A stretch of DNA of 64,000 nucleotides from positions 4,521,001 to 4,585,000 of the forward strand of contig NZ_CP041191.1 in the NCBI RefSeq assembly GCF_006517275.1, read 5' to 3'. Below, in pieces: positions 1 through 9,037 of the stretch. How positions within the stretch are numbered: the first letter of the stretch is position 1; every line of letters starts with the position of its first letter. The position numbers and the translations under genes are program-made. A model generated the notes under the pieces. It was not told the DNA's origin and ran no database searches. It saw nothing but the letters and a program-made list of their open reading frames with translations. The DNA comes from Labrenzia sp. PHM005 (GTDB lineage Bacteria > Pseudomonadota > Alphaproteobacteria > Rhizobiales > Stappiaceae).

Positions 1-407
1 AGTTTCGCGCCCATGGCAAATTCGGCAGCCTCTTCGGCGCCCAATTCGACACCTTCCGGCGCATCGAGCAGAACGGTTGCCGTTTCGGTTTTTGTTTTCT
101 TCAAGCTGGCGTAAACCGCGCCACCAAAGTTGCGCCAATCGTCGCGTGTCAGCTCGCCCGGCACGCCAATTCCGAAGACGATCAGCCGGTCGAGGTCGAG
201 GCCGGAAGGTGCGACAAGGTCGAGGCTTGTTTTTGCCTTTCCAGAAAACCCACCGATTTCAGATACCCGTGCCAAACCGCCTGTCAGGCCTGAAACAAGA
301 CCCGTTGTGATTTCACCGGTGCCGAGCCCTTGTGCTGCCAGCCCTACAACCACACCTTTGGCCGGTGTCCCGATCTTTGCAAAAGAGATCTTGTTCAGTC
401 GTGTCAT
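1..407 (-). CDS. pepA: Leucyl aminopeptidase PepA, N-terminal part (cut by window edge)
   Basis: Reading the minus strand from an ATG at 407 gives an open frame that runs off the left edge. It begins MTRLNKISFAKIG and continues through a Gly/Ala-rich stretch and LDRLIVFGIG. This is the small N-terminal macro-like domain of M17 leucyl aminopeptidases, the cytosolic zinc/manganese exopeptidases that trim N-terminal residues from peptides. The catalytic C-terminal domain lies outside the window, so activity cannot be judged. The gene is divergent from lptF with about 235 bp between starts, an arrangement seen often in Gram-negative genomes and one that supports the call. No SD sequence stronger than AAGGAC is visible upstream. 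Confidence 0.85.
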   Translation of the reverse strand, partial: MTRLNKISFAKIGTPAKGVVVGLAAQGLGTGEITTGLVSGLTGGLARVSEIGGFSGKAKTSLDLVAPSGLDLDRLIVFGIGVPGELTRDDWRNFGGAVYASLKKTKTETATVLLDAPEGVELGAEEAAEFAMGAK

Positions 408-642
408 GTTTTGTCCTTGATGTTGTTGTTCTTGCGGGAACCCGCAGGCCAGTCAGAGTTGAGGTGGCAGAAAAGGAGTGTTGCAGATTGCCTAAATCAT
501 GGCGTTCTAAAGCGTTTTCGGCAAGATCTTCAGCAAATTAATGTATATTAACCATCTTCTTTCATGGGCCGTTCACCACATTCCATGTTATTCAATATGA
601 AGAGAATTTTATGAGATTTGTAAGGAGTTTCCCGCAGCTGCC
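408..642. promoter_or_regulatory. Divergent promoter region pepA / lptF
   Basis: This 235-bp gap between two divergent starts must hold both promoters. The part near lptF is AT-rich (about 530-620) and includes TTAA-N6-TTAAC at 538-552, one base short of the CtrA spacing. AAGGAG at about 623-628 lies roughly 14 nt from the lptF ATG, which is farther than ideal. I cannot place -35/-10 boxes with confidence. Confidence 0.4.
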
Positions 643-1830
643 ATGAACACGCTGGAACGCTACATCATCCGGCGGACGGCCTATGCGTTCACCCTCACCC
701 TCGCGGCTATGACCGGCGTGGTCTGGGCGACGCAGGCGCTTCGGCAATTGGACCTTGTGACCTCCAAGGGGCAAACGATCGTCCAGTTTATCGGAATCAC
801 CATGCTTGCGCTGCCGTTCTTAATTGTGACGGTGGCGCCGTTCGCTCTGATGATCGGTTTGATCCTGGTCCTCAACGCCTTGTCCGGCGACAGTGAGCTG
901 ATTGTGATCGATGCCAGTGGCGGCTCCAGATTTTTGGTGCTCAAGCCGGTCATGATCTTCGCAACCATCATCATGCTGATTGTGGCCAGTTTTTCTCTTT
1001 ATGTGGCACCGGCCGGCTTGGCTCAGCTCCGGACAGAAATCACAAGGGTACGCGCAGACCTGGTGGCGAACATTGTCAAACCGGGCAAGTTCATCAATGT
1101 CGAAGAGGGTTTGACATTCCATATCCGCAACCGGTCCGGCAACGGCACGCTTGACGGACTATTGATGCACGATACGCGCGATACCGACACCGCCTTCACC
1201 TATCAGGCCGACAGCGGCAACATCGTGGAGGCGGCGGGACGGACACTGCTGGTTATGCAAAACGGCACAATTCAGAGACGCCCGAAACAACAGGGCGACA
1301 TCTCTATTGTCCGGTTCCAGTCCTATGCCTTCGACTTGTCCAACCTCATTCCGGAAGCCGGTGAACCGGTTTACAAGGCAAGCGAACGTAGTACGAAAAC
1401 ACTGTTCCAGCCGCCCGGGAATGACTTCTATTCGCTGCGCTATCCAGAACGTTTGCGTGCCGAAGTGCATGAACGCTTCAGCTTACCGCTCTACTGCCTG
1501 TCCTTTGCGCTGATCGTCTTTGCGTTCCTCGGCATCGCCCGGACGACACGCCAAGGCCGTGGCGTTGCAATTGTCGGTGCCATTCTCGGCTGTGTTCTTT
1601 TACGAACGACCGGTTTTGGCGTCACCGCGATTTCAAATGACAGCCTTGCCTTATACACCATGCGCTACGTGGTCCCGGTTGTGGGCGGAGGGCTGGCTCT
1701 GATGTCTATCCTGCGCGGGCACCAAGGCAAACAATCACAGAGCCTGCAGCGCCTGCAGTTGAAAATCGGAGATTGGATCGAAGCGATTTCGAACCGCCTG
1801 AACAAGAACCGCGCCGGGAGCACCACATGA
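643..1830 (+). CDS. lptF: LPS export ABC transporter permease LptF
   Basis: This 395-residue YjgP/YjgQ-family permease has N-terminal membrane segments (about residues 13-30 and 50-85, then about 100-120), a periplasmic beta-jellyroll-like middle and three C-terminal membrane segments. It opens MNTLERYIIRRTAYAF, typical of LptF. LptF and LptG form the inner-membrane core that, with the LptB ATPase, extracts lipopolysaccharide and passes it to LptC/LptA. The stop overlaps the lptG start (ATGA at 1827-1830), so translation of the pair is probably coupled. Length is normal for the family. lptB, lptC and lptA are not in the window. Confidence 0.93.
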   Translation: MNTLERYIIRRTAYAFTLTLAAMTGVVWATQALRQLDLVTSKGQTIVQFIGITMLALPFLIVTVAPFALMIGLILVLNALSGDSELIVIDASGGSRFLVLKPVMIFATIIMLIVASFSLYVAPAGLAQLRTEITRVRADLVANIVKPGKFINVEEGLTFHIRNRSGNGTLDGLLMHDTRDTDTAFTYQADSGNIVEAAGRTLLVMQNGTIQRRPKQQGDISIVRFQSYAFDLSNLIPEAGEPVYKASERSTKTLFQPPGNDFYSLRYPERLRAEVHERFSLPLYCLSFALIVFAFLGIARTTRQGRGVAIVGAILGCVLLRTTGFGVTAISNDSLALYTMRYVVPVVGGGLALMSILRGHQGKQSQSLQRLQLKIGDWIEAISNRLNKNRAGSTT

Positions 1831-2921
1831 TCCTCGGGCGCACACTTTCCCTTTATTTCTCCGGCCGGTTCCTTAAGGCAATTTTGGGCCTCTTTCTTTT
1901 TGCGGCCGTGCTGCTGTTCCTGTTCGACGTTCTTGAACTCGTGCGCCGTGGCAGTGACCGGGAAGGCTTCACTGTGATGCGGGTGGCCTATATCTCCCTC
2001 CTCCGGGTGCCGCTGCTTTTAGAACAGGTGATCCCCTTCACTGTTCTTTTTGGCGCAATCGCTGCTTTTGTCACGCTTAGCCGCGCACTGGAACTTGTTG
2101 TAACCCGGGCTGCCGGTATTTCCGCCTGGCAGTTTTCAACACCGGCGGTCGCTGTCGGCCTGGTTCTCGGGATTTTTTCGATCACGGTCTACAATCCTGC
2201 TGCCGTCTATCTTCAGGAAAAATCGGAAGAAGCCGCGGCTGGCCTGTTCGGCGCAGACCAGACGTTCCTGTTGCAAAGTTCTGGCGAAGTCTGGGTCCGG
2301 CAAGATGGCCTTGATGGCGAATCTGTTCTGCGGGCCGAACAGCTTTTAGACCAGGGAACCCGCCTTTTGTCTGTCACCGTTTTCACTTTTGACGAAGACG
2401 GCACTTTCCGGGAGCGGATTGAGGCACAACAAGCCCGGCTCGGCGACAAGACCTGGCATCTGGATGATGCAATCGTTTATACGACTGAAGATGATCCACA
2501 GACTTACAGCCTCTATCAAATCAGCACTTTTTTGACTGCGACAGAAGTTCGCGAAAGCATCGGCTCACCCGAATCGATCTCGTTCTGGAACCTGCCGCGG
2601 TTTATCGAATTGGCCAGAAATGCCGGATTACCGGCGTATCGGTATAATCTTCAATACCAATCCTTGCTCGCTCGACCACTTTTATTAATCGCAATGATTC
2701 TGATCGCAGCGGCGGTTTCCCTTAAAGTTTCACGCTTTGGAGGGCTTGGACGTATGATTCTGGGTGGAATCCTGTCCGGGTTCGTGCTTTACGTTCTAAC
2801 CGAACTGGCGAAAGATTTCGGAGGAGCGGGTATTGTGCCTCCGTTGGTAGCTGCGTGGGCGCCAGGAATATTTGGAGTACTCATGGGTTTGACAATTCTC
2901 TTGCATCAGGAAGACGGCTAA
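1827..2921 (+). CDS. lptG: LPS export ABC transporter permease LptG
   Basis: The ATG at 1827 overlaps the lptF stop and has GGGAG at 1816-1820 before it. I prefer it to an in-frame upstream start at 1773 inside lptF. The 364-residue product opens MILGRTLSLYFSGRFL and has the LptG layout: three N-terminal membrane helices, a periplasmic domain of about 150 residues, then three C-terminal helices with a conserved-looking LLIAMILIAAAVSLK segment. It pairs with LptF to form the LPS extraction channel. The next gene, lptD, starts 5 bp after its stop, making this a three-gene LPS transport operon. Confidence 0.92.
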   Translation: MILGRTLSLYFSGRFLKAILGLFLFAAVLLFLFDVLELVRRGSDREGFTVMRVAYISLLRVPLLLEQVIPFTVLFGAIAAFVTLSRALELVVTRAAGISAWQFSTPAVAVGLVLGIFSITVYNPAAVYLQEKSEEAAAGLFGADQTFLLQSSGEVWVRQDGLDGESVLRAEQLLDQGTRLLSVTVFTFDEDGTFRERIEAQQARLGDKTWHLDDAIVYTTEDDPQTYSLYQISTFLTATEVRESIGSPESISFWNLPRFIELARNAGLPAYRYNLQYQSLLARPLLLIAMILIAAAVSLKVSRFGGLGRMILGGILSGFVLYVLTELAKDFGGAGIVPPLVAAWAPGIFGVLMGLTILLHQEDG

Positions 2922-2926
2922 AGCTC

Positions 2927-5305
2927 ATGACTTTTCCGTATTTTCTGAAGACAGAGACTTGGGCCAGACGAGCCTGTTTGTTGGCAGCAGTAAGCACGCT
3001 TACTGTGACCGCTGGGCTATTGACGCATGCTCCTAGTGTTTCCGCGCAAGACTCCGCGAACTTCCTATCCGGACAAACGGTTTCAGAAGACGCCGAGCTT
3101 CTCTTGGAAGCCAATGACCTGACCTATGATTTCGACCGTGACATCATCACAGCGCGCGGTGATGTGCAGGTGTACTACGACGGCAACACCGTTCAAGCCG
3201 CCGAAATTATTTTCAACCGGGCGAGTCAGCAGCTCTTTGCCAAGGGCAACGTTATCTTCCTGGACACCGAAGGAAATGTCCTTCGGACCGAAGAATTGCA
3301 AATGTCCGAGGACTTCGCGGAAGCCTTCGCGCGGTCCTTGCAAATTGATATGCCGAACCGGACCCGGTTCATTGCTGAGCAAGCGCGGCGCAAAGACGGC
3401 AATGTGACGACCATCGAAAATGGCGTCTACACGGTCTATACAAATCCGTCTCGGCCTGCCGGAAAAGCACCGCTGTGGCGCATCCGGTCCAAGACGATTG
3501 TTCATGACAAGCAGGAAAAGGTAATCCGCTTCGAGCACGCTTCGCTTGAATTGTTCGGAAAACCGATAATCTACGCGCCCTACTTATCGATGCCCGATCC
3601 GACCGTGAAACGGCATTCCGGTTTCTTGATCCCGAATTGGGTTATTGCAGACAAATTGGGTTTTGGTGTCAATGTTCCCTACTATTGGGCTCTGAGCCCG
3701 CACCGGGATTTGACAACGACCTTTACGCCGCTGACGAAGCAGGGCCTCTTCGCGGACTTCGAGTTCCGGCAACGGTTCCAGAAGGGAAAATTTACACTAG
3801 CAGCCGGCGGGATTTATCAGCTCGATCCGGATCAGTTTAATACCCAAAGGGCCGACAGCGACACCCGCGGAGCGTTCCGGACTACCGGTGAATTCAACGT
3901 CAGCGGCGCATGGAACCTTGGCTGGGACGTAACCTACAAAAGTGACCGGGCGTTTTTTGAAGACTATTCGTTTACGAGCTGGGGCGGAAATGAGACCTCC
4001 CGCGTGTATTTCGAAGGGCTCACTGAACGAAACGGGCTGAGTGTGAATGCATACGCCTTCCAAATCGCCCAGGCGGATTACATCTCAAGCAATTTCAATG
4101 CAAACGGCTTCTCGCCTGTCGGAAGCTCCTTGCAGAGTAAGCAGCCGTTCGTTCTCCCGGTCGCTGATTATGATTTTGTCTTCGCAGATCCGGTTTTAGA
4201 CGGCGAATTGGCCCTGACCGCGAATTTCACATCCCTGACGCGTGAAGAGACTGACGCGTTTTCGATTGACGGCGGCACGACGGCCAGATTCCGGGGCGTT
4301 GACGGCACTTTCTCCCGTTTTTCAATGGATGGGACATGGCGGCGGACATTCATAGATCCGCTTGGACAGAGCTTCACGCCGTTTGCCTATATGAAAGGCG
4401 ATCTGTTTTTCCTGGCATCCCCGGATTCAGACGTCACGGCGCTCGCCAACGAAAGCTTCGTCGGACGGGCAATGCCTGCGGTCGGTCTGGAATACAGCTA
4501 TCCCATTATTGCGTCCTTTGATGGCGGCAATCAGATTTTTGAACCGATTGCGCAGATTATAGCGCGCCCGAATGAACAGCGGATCGGTGAACTTCCGAAC
4601 GATGATGCGCAAAGTATCGTTTTCGATACAACGACGCTGTTTGATACCGACAAGTTTTCCGGCTTTGACCGGGCCGAAGGCGGCACACGCCTGAACGTTG
4701 GTTTGAACTACAAACTGCAACTGGACAGCGGCCATTACCTGACCGGACTGTTCGGCAGATCGTATCATTTGGCTGGGAACAACTCTTACAAGATACCGGA
4801 CATCTTGGGTGCGACTCAGGATTCTGGTCTTGAAACGGATTTGTCCGACTACGTCGGCAGCCTTTATCTGGATACAAAATACGGCATCAAGCTCGGTACC
4901 CAGGCGCGCTTCGACAAAGATGATTTTTCGGTCAACCGTCTGCAAGCGCAGGCAAGTGCGATCTACGGGCCTCTGGTATCCTCTGTCGCCTACGCATTCC
5001 TTGATGCCCAGCCGAATGTCGGCATTGTCGACCGTCGAGAAGAGCTCTTAGGATCGGCCAGCCTGCGCCTGCAAGACAATTGGCGCGTGTTCGGCTCCAT
5101 GCGGTATGACCTTCAGAACAGCAACATCGTGCAAGATGGCATTGGTGTCGGTTACGACGATGAAGGCTTTTCGCTCTCTATGTCCTATTCTGAAGACCGC
5201 AGCCGGAATGATGGCGACACCACCAACAAAGTTCTGTTCTTCCGGGTTGGCCTGAGAACGCTTGGCAACACGCAGTTCCAGAGCAATTCTATGAATTCCA
5301 ATTAG
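2927..5305 (+). CDS. lptD: Outer-membrane LPS assembly protein LptD (cysteine-free mature form)
   Basis: I use the ATG at 2927, 5 bp after lptG. It gives 792 residues with a clean signal peptide (hydrophobic core, then SVSA before QDSANF at about residue 40). An OstA-like N-terminal domain (about 55-190, ending near RSKTIVHDKQ) is followed by a long Tyr/Phe-alternating beta-barrel. LptD with LptE forms the outer-membrane translocon that inserts LPS. The one cysteine I find is in the signal peptide; the mature chain has none, although E. coli LptD depends on disulfides for maturation. No LptE candidate is adjacent. The C-terminal end (NSMNSN) is polar, not the usual terminal Phe. Confidence 0.92.
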   Translation: MTFPYFLKTETWARRACLLAAVSTLTVTAGLLTHAPSVSAQDSANFLSGQTVSEDAELLLEANDLTYDFDRDIITARGDVQVYYDGNTVQAAEIIFNRASQQLFAKGNVIFLDTEGNVLRTEELQMSEDFAEAFARSLQIDMPNRTRFIAEQARRKDGNVTTIENGVYTVYTNPSRPAGKAPLWRIRSKTIVHDKQEKVIRFEHASLELFGKPIIYAPYLSMPDPTVKRHSGFLIPNWVIADKLGFGVNVPYYWALSPHRDLTTTFTPLTKQGLFADFEFRQRFQKGKFTLAAGGIYQLDPDQFNTQRADSDTRGAFRTTGEFNVSGAWNLGWDVTYKSDRAFFEDYSFTSWGGNETSRVYFEGLTERNGLSVNAYAFQIAQADYISSNFNANGFSPVGSSLQSKQPFVLPVADYDFVFADPVLDGELALTANFTSLTREETDAFSIDGGTTARFRGVDGTFSRFSMDGTWRRTFIDPLGQSFTPFAYMKGDLFFLASPDSDVTALANESFVGRAMPAVGLEYSYPIIASFDGGNQIFEPIAQIIARPNEQRIGELPNDDAQSIVFDTTTLFDTDKFSGFDRAEGGTRLNVGLNYKLQLDSGHYLTGLFGRSYHLAGNNSYKIPDILGATQDSGLETDLSDYVGSLYLDTKYGIKLGTQARFDKDDFSVNRLQAQASAIYGPLVSSVAYAFLDAQPNVGIVDRREELLGSASLRLQDNWRVFGSMRYDLQNSNIVQDGIGVGYDDEGFSLSMSYSEDRSRNDGDTTNKVLFFRVGLRTLGNTQFQSNSMNSN

Positions 5306-5467
5306 GGATCGCTGCGGTAGCAATCGAGATCGTATTTGCGTGCCACTTTACCGCCCTAAACGGGCGCATATATTGCGCAATCATCCAGTTTGGCATTTCA
5401 ATATGCCAAGCTCTTTGTTATCCGGTAGAATACCCGCATCAATCTGGCCAGCACTTACGAGAATTCC

Positions 5468-6388
5468 ATGCGCAACCGCTTCGTCATCTTGTCAGCACTT
5501 TTGGCTCTCTTATTGGCTGCGCCGATCGCACCAACGGCTGAAGCTGCGATCAAGGTCATCGTAAACGACGTCCCAATCACGGACTATGACATCACGCAGC
5601 GGGCCAGGCTGATCACCCTGACACAGCGTAAAAAAGCGTCAGTGGCGCGCCGGGAAGCGCTGCAGGAACTGGTCGACGATCAGGTCAAACTGTCCGAGGC
5701 GAAGCGGATGGGTGTCAGCGTTAGCGATCAGGAAGTCAACAACGCCTATGGCAATATTGCGCGCAATGTCAAAATGAACCCGTCGCAACTGACAAGAGCC
5801 CTTGGCCAGGGCGGTGTGAAGGCTGACACGCTGAAAGCACGTTTGAAAGCTCAGCTCGCCTGGAGCAAATTGGTTCGGCGGCGTTTCAGCGGCGGTGTTG
5901 ATGTCGATGAGTCGGACATTATCGCGGCCCTCCGCAAGACCGACGAGGAAGACCGCAAGACGTCGGTTGAATATGACCTGAAACGCGTGATTGTCGTCGT
6001 ACCGAAGAAATCATCCAACAGCTTCAAGGCAAAACGCAAACGCGAAATCAACCAGATCCGCAAGGCACTTTCAAGCTGCGAGGAGATGGGGACAGTCTTA
6101 GGCCAATACAGCGAAGTGGTTGTTCAGCCAATCGGTCGGCGGCTTGAGACAGAAATCCCAGCGAACTTAATTGAACAAGTTAAAACCCTAGGAATTGGCA
6201 AACTCACCAAACCAAGTCCGACACCTGTCGGGTTTGAGATGATCGCTATCTGCGGCATGCGTGAGATTGCTTCGGACATCGCCATGCGAACCAAACTGGA
6301 AAATGAGCTGCGTGCGAAGGAGGGCGAAAGCCAGGCCCGCCGCTTATTGATGGATGCCAAACGGCGCTCGACGATCATTTACCGTTGA
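5468..6388 (+). CDS. surA: SurA-like periplasmic chaperone / peptidyl-prolyl isomerase
   Basis: The 306-residue product has a signal peptide (MRNRFVILSALLALLL, probable cut near AEA-AIKV). A SurA N-terminal chaperone domain (about 28-150) contains INVNDVPIT-like and DDQVKLSEAKRMGV-like stretches, and a single weak parvulin-like domain follows (about 160-275). E. coli SurA has two parvulin domains and is about 430 residues, so this is the short alphaproteobacterial type. It probably chaperones beta-barrel proteins such as the upstream LptD. Two cysteines (in SSCEEMG and IAICGMRE) could form a disulfide. A gap of 162 bp separates it from lptD; pdxA follows after 6 bp. Confidence 0.82.
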   Translation: MRNRFVILSALLALLLAAPIAPTAEAAIKVIVNDVPITDYDITQRARLITLTQRKKASVARREALQELVDDQVKLSEAKRMGVSVSDQEVNNAYGNIARNVKMNPSQLTRALGQGGVKADTLKARLKAQLAWSKLVRRRFSGGVDVDESDIIAALRKTDEEDRKTSVEYDLKRVIVVVPKKSSNSFKAKRKREINQIRKALSSCEEMGTVLGQYSEVVVQPIGRRLETEIPANLIEQVKTLGIGKLTKPSPTPVGFEMIAICGMREIASDIAMRTKLENELRAKEGESQARRLLMDAKRRSTIIYR

Positions 6389-6394
6389 TGTCCA

Positions 6395-7426
6395 ATGGCC
6401 AAACTTGAGAAACCAGTTGCTATCACGCTCGGAGAGCCAGCCGGGATCGGGCCGGATCTTACTCTGCAAGCCTGGTATAATCGCAAGAAACTCGGTCTCC
6501 CCCCCTTCTATATCCGCGGCGACACAAGCCTGATTAGCCAACGTGCTGAAAAGCTTGAAATGAATGTCACGTTGGAGAGCTGCACACCAGAAGACGCTGC
6601 CGCGTGTTTTTCCCACGCTCTGCCTGTCGTTCAAACAGGTCCGGCACTCTCAGACACTCCGGGAGTTGAAAACCCAGAAACGGCGGCATCGGTGCTGGCC
6701 TCTATTGAACATTGCGTCGAAGACGTCCTGCAGGATAGGGCTATCGCTGTTGTGACCAACCCGATCAACAAGGCGGCTCTCTATAAGGCCGGGTTCACCC
6801 ATCCCGGTCATACGGAATTTTTGGGCCAGCTTGCTCAAAAACATTGGCCTGACCTACCCTCCAAACCGGTAATGATGATAGCCGGGCCTGACCTTATGGT
6901 CGTCCCAGTGACAATTCATATTCCTTTTCGCGAAGTTCCACTGGCCCTAACGGAAGATCTCATCGTTGAGACTGCGCAAATCGTGGCTTCGGATCTGAAT
7001 ACTAGGTTCGGATTTTCTGCGCCTAGGCTTGCGCTCTGTGGTCTCAATCCACATGCTGGTGAAAACGGTGCGATGGGAACGGAAGACCTGGATGTTATCC
7101 AACCCGCTGTTGAACGGCTCAAGGCGGCGGGAATCCATGCTTCTGGCCCGCACCCCGCAGATACGCTGTTTCATCCTGACGCTAGATTGAAATACGATTG
7201 CGCACTCGGCATGTATCATGATCAGGTATTGATCCCGGCCAAGACAATCGGTTTTGACGACAGCGTGAATGTAACGCTTGGCCTGCCCTTCATCCGCACC
7301 TCTCCAGATCATGGCACTGCTTACACTCTGGCAGGAACCGGCATGGCTCGGATTGACAGTTTCTCTGCTTCAATCCGCATGGCCCATGCGCTGGCGCACC
7401 CTGAAAACTTTCGGATCCGGGCCTAA
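6395..7426 (+). CDS. pdxA: 4-hydroxythreonine-4-phosphate dehydrogenase PdxA
   Basis: PdxA oxidises 4-phosphohydroxy-L-threonine in the DXP-dependent pyridoxal phosphate pathway. The 343-residue product has the expected landmarks: TLGEPAGIGPD at the N-terminus, VTNPINKAAL, the metal-binding HPGHTEF, NPHAGENGAMG, the substrate-site CALGMYHDQVLIPAK and TSPDHGTAY. Its start is 6 bp after surA, and rsmA starts 4 bp after its stop, so surA-pdxA-rsmA are almost certainly cotranscribed, as in many proteobacteria. Length and motifs are complete. Confidence 0.95.
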   Translation: MAKLEKPVAITLGEPAGIGPDLTLQAWYNRKKLGLPPFYIRGDTSLISQRAEKLEMNVTLESCTPEDAAACFSHALPVVQTGPALSDTPGVENPETAASVLASIEHCVEDVLQDRAIAVVTNPINKAALYKAGFTHPGHTEFLGQLAQKHWPDLPSKPVMMIAGPDLMVVPVTIHIPFREVPLALTEDLIVETAQIVASDLNTRFGFSAPRLALCGLNPHAGENGAMGTEDLDVIQPAVERLKAAGIHASGPHPADTLFHPDARLKYDCALGMYHDQVLIPAKTIGFDDSVNVTLGLPFIRTSPDHGTAYTLAGTGMARIDSFSASIRMAHALAHPENFRIRA

Positions 7427-7430
7427 CTAA

Positions 7431-8282
7431 ATGGCACAAATCGACGACCTGCCTCCCCTGCGCGAGGTGATTGCCACGCATGGCCTCAACGCCAAAAAGT
7501 CTCTTGGCCAGAATTTTCTGCTGGATCTCAATCTGACATCCCGGATCGCGCGCTCTGCGGGCAGCCTGGACGATGTAACCGTCTTGGAAATCGGGCCGGG
7601 ACCCGGCGGTCTCACGCGGGCGCTTCTGGCAGCTGGCGCAAAAAAAGTTGTTGCGATCGAAAAGGACAGCCGCTGTCTTCCGGCCTTGGCAGAGATTTCA
7701 GACCACTATCCAGGGCGCCTTGAAGTGATCGAGGGGGATGCGCTGGACATCGATCCGGTGGCGCTTACAGGCGGCGGTAAAGTCCGGATCGCCGCAAACC
7801 TTCCTTATAATGTCGGCACCCAACTGCTGATCAACTGGATCACCACGCCTGAGTGGCCGCCGTTTTGGTCGTCGCTCACCTTGATGTTTCAAAAGGAAGT
7901 CGGCGAACGTATCGCCGCGACACCTGGGTCCAAAAACTACGGCAGGCTTGGTGTGCTCGCCGGCTGGCGCTGTAAGGGCGGTATCTTGTTTGACATCAGC
8001 CCCAAAGCGTTTACACCGCCGCCAAAGGTGACCTCCGCTGTAGTCCACCTGACACCAAACATGTCGCCCCTACCCTGCGATCTTAACAGCCTTGAGAAGC
8101 TGACAGCAGCAGCGTTTGGGCAACGGCGGAAGATGCTGCGCGCCAGCTTGAAAGCACTGTCTCCAGATGCTGAAATGCTGATTGAAGACGCCGGATTGAA
8201 GCCAACAGCGCGCGCAGAAGAAATCGATATTGCCGGGTTTGTTGATTTAGCGAATACCTTCAAGGCATCCGGCGCCCTCTAA
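7431..8282 (+). CDS. rsmA: 16S rRNA (adenine1518-N6/adenine1519-N6)-dimethyltransferase RsmA (KsgA)
   Basis: This 283-residue SAM-dependent methyltransferase carries [15 protein letters not shown] (substrate-entry region), the SAM motif [14 protein letters not shown] at about residues 52-65 and the catalytic [14 protein letters not shown]. It dimethylates two adjacent adenines in the 3' hairpin of 16S rRNA during 30S maturation, and its loss gives kasugamycin resistance in other species. It is the last gene of the plus-strand operon and converges on gmk with a 52-bp gap in which I see no convincing terminator. Confidence 0.96.
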   Translation: MAQIDDLPPLREVIATHGLNAKKSLGQNFLLDLNLTSRIARSAGSLDDVTVLEIGPGPGGLTRALLAAGAKKVVAIEKDSRCLPALAEISDHYPGRLEVIEGDALDIDPVALTGGGKVRIAANLPYNVGTQLLINWITTPEWPPFWSSLTLMFQKEVGERIAATPGSKNYGRLGVLAGWRCKGGILFDISPKAFTPPPKVTSAVVHLTPNMSPLPCDLNSLEKLTAAAFGQRRKMLRASLKALSPDAEMLIEDAGLKPTARAEEIDIAGFVDLANTFKASGAL

Positions 8283-8334
8283 GCCAGGCCGCTCACAAAT
8301 CCCGGCACACAAAACAAAGCGCGGCGTTTTCGCG

Positions 8335-9030
8335 TCAGCCCTTGGGAGCCAGCTCGTTTTCCAGATCACCGACCATGCCTTGGATCAATCCGCCGATCTT
8401 GGGCGAACGGGATTGCTTGAGCCGTTCAGCTCTTAAAATGGCGCGGACATTGTCATAGGCCCGTTCCAGATCGTCGTTGACGACAACATAGTCGTATTCA
8501 GACCAATGGCGCATTTCACCGACTGCGGTTTTCATACGTTTCGCGATGACTTCATCGGCATCTTCGGCGCGGCGGTGCAGCCGGGATTTCATTTCAGCGA
8601 TGGATGGCGGCAAGATGAAAACGGACACCACATCCGCGCGCATCTTCTCATACAGCTGAAAGGTACCCTGAATGTCGATGTCGAAGAGGATATCCCGTCC
8701 ACTCTCAATCGCATTTTCCACCGGGCCACGTGGCGTGGCGTAGTAGTTTCCGTGAACCTCGGCCCATTCCAGGAGCTCATCGTGTTCACGCATCTGTTCA
8801 AAACGCCCAGGCTCCAGGAAGTGATAATGGACGCCATCCACTTCGCTCGACCGGCGCGGCCGGGTCGTCACGGAAATAGAAAGCTCCAGATTATCTTCTT
8901 TTTCCAGAAGCAGTCGGGCAATGGTCGACTTGCCCGCCCCGGACGGCGATGACAGCACAAGCATCAAGCCTCGGCGCTGCTGCTCGGCTTCATCTGCGCT
9001 TACCGTTGTTCCAACCGCTGCGTCCGTCAT
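8335..9030 (-). CDS. gmk: Guanylate kinase
   Basis: The 231-residue product has the P-loop SSPSGAGKST at about 27-36, the GMP-binding SVTTRPRR and VDGVHYHFL, and the ILFDIDIQGT segment. The enzyme phosphorylates GMP to GDP. The N-terminus is about 20 residues longer than the E. coli enzyme. The ATG at 9030 has GGAGTG at about 9039-9044 and lies 7 nt after the yicC stop, which favours this start over an internal Met at residue 23. It is the last gene of the mltG-yicC-gmk block; yicC-gmk pairing is widespread. Confidence 0.95.
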   Translation of the reverse strand: MTDAAVGTTVSADEAEQQRRGLMLVLSSPSGAGKSTIARLLLEKEDNLELSISVTTRPRRSSEVDGVHYHFLEPGRFEQMREHDELLEWAEVHGNYYATPRGPVENAIESGRDILFDIDIQGTFQLYEKMRADVVSVFILPPSIAEMKSRLHRRAEDADEVIAKRMKTAVGEMRHWSEYDYVVVNDDLERAYDNVRAILRAERLKQSRSPKIGGLIQGMVGDLENELAPKG

Positions 9031-9037
9031 GACCGCT

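Noticed and set aside
538..552. CtrA-like TTAA-N6-TTAAC upstream of lptF
   Set aside because: The spacing is six bases where the consensus needs seven, and the region is generally AT-rich, so a chance match is likely.
4427..4945. 172-codon antisense frame inside lptD
   Set aside because: It is fully inside a well-supported gene on the other strand, has no RBS or recognisable domain, and is explained by codon bias.
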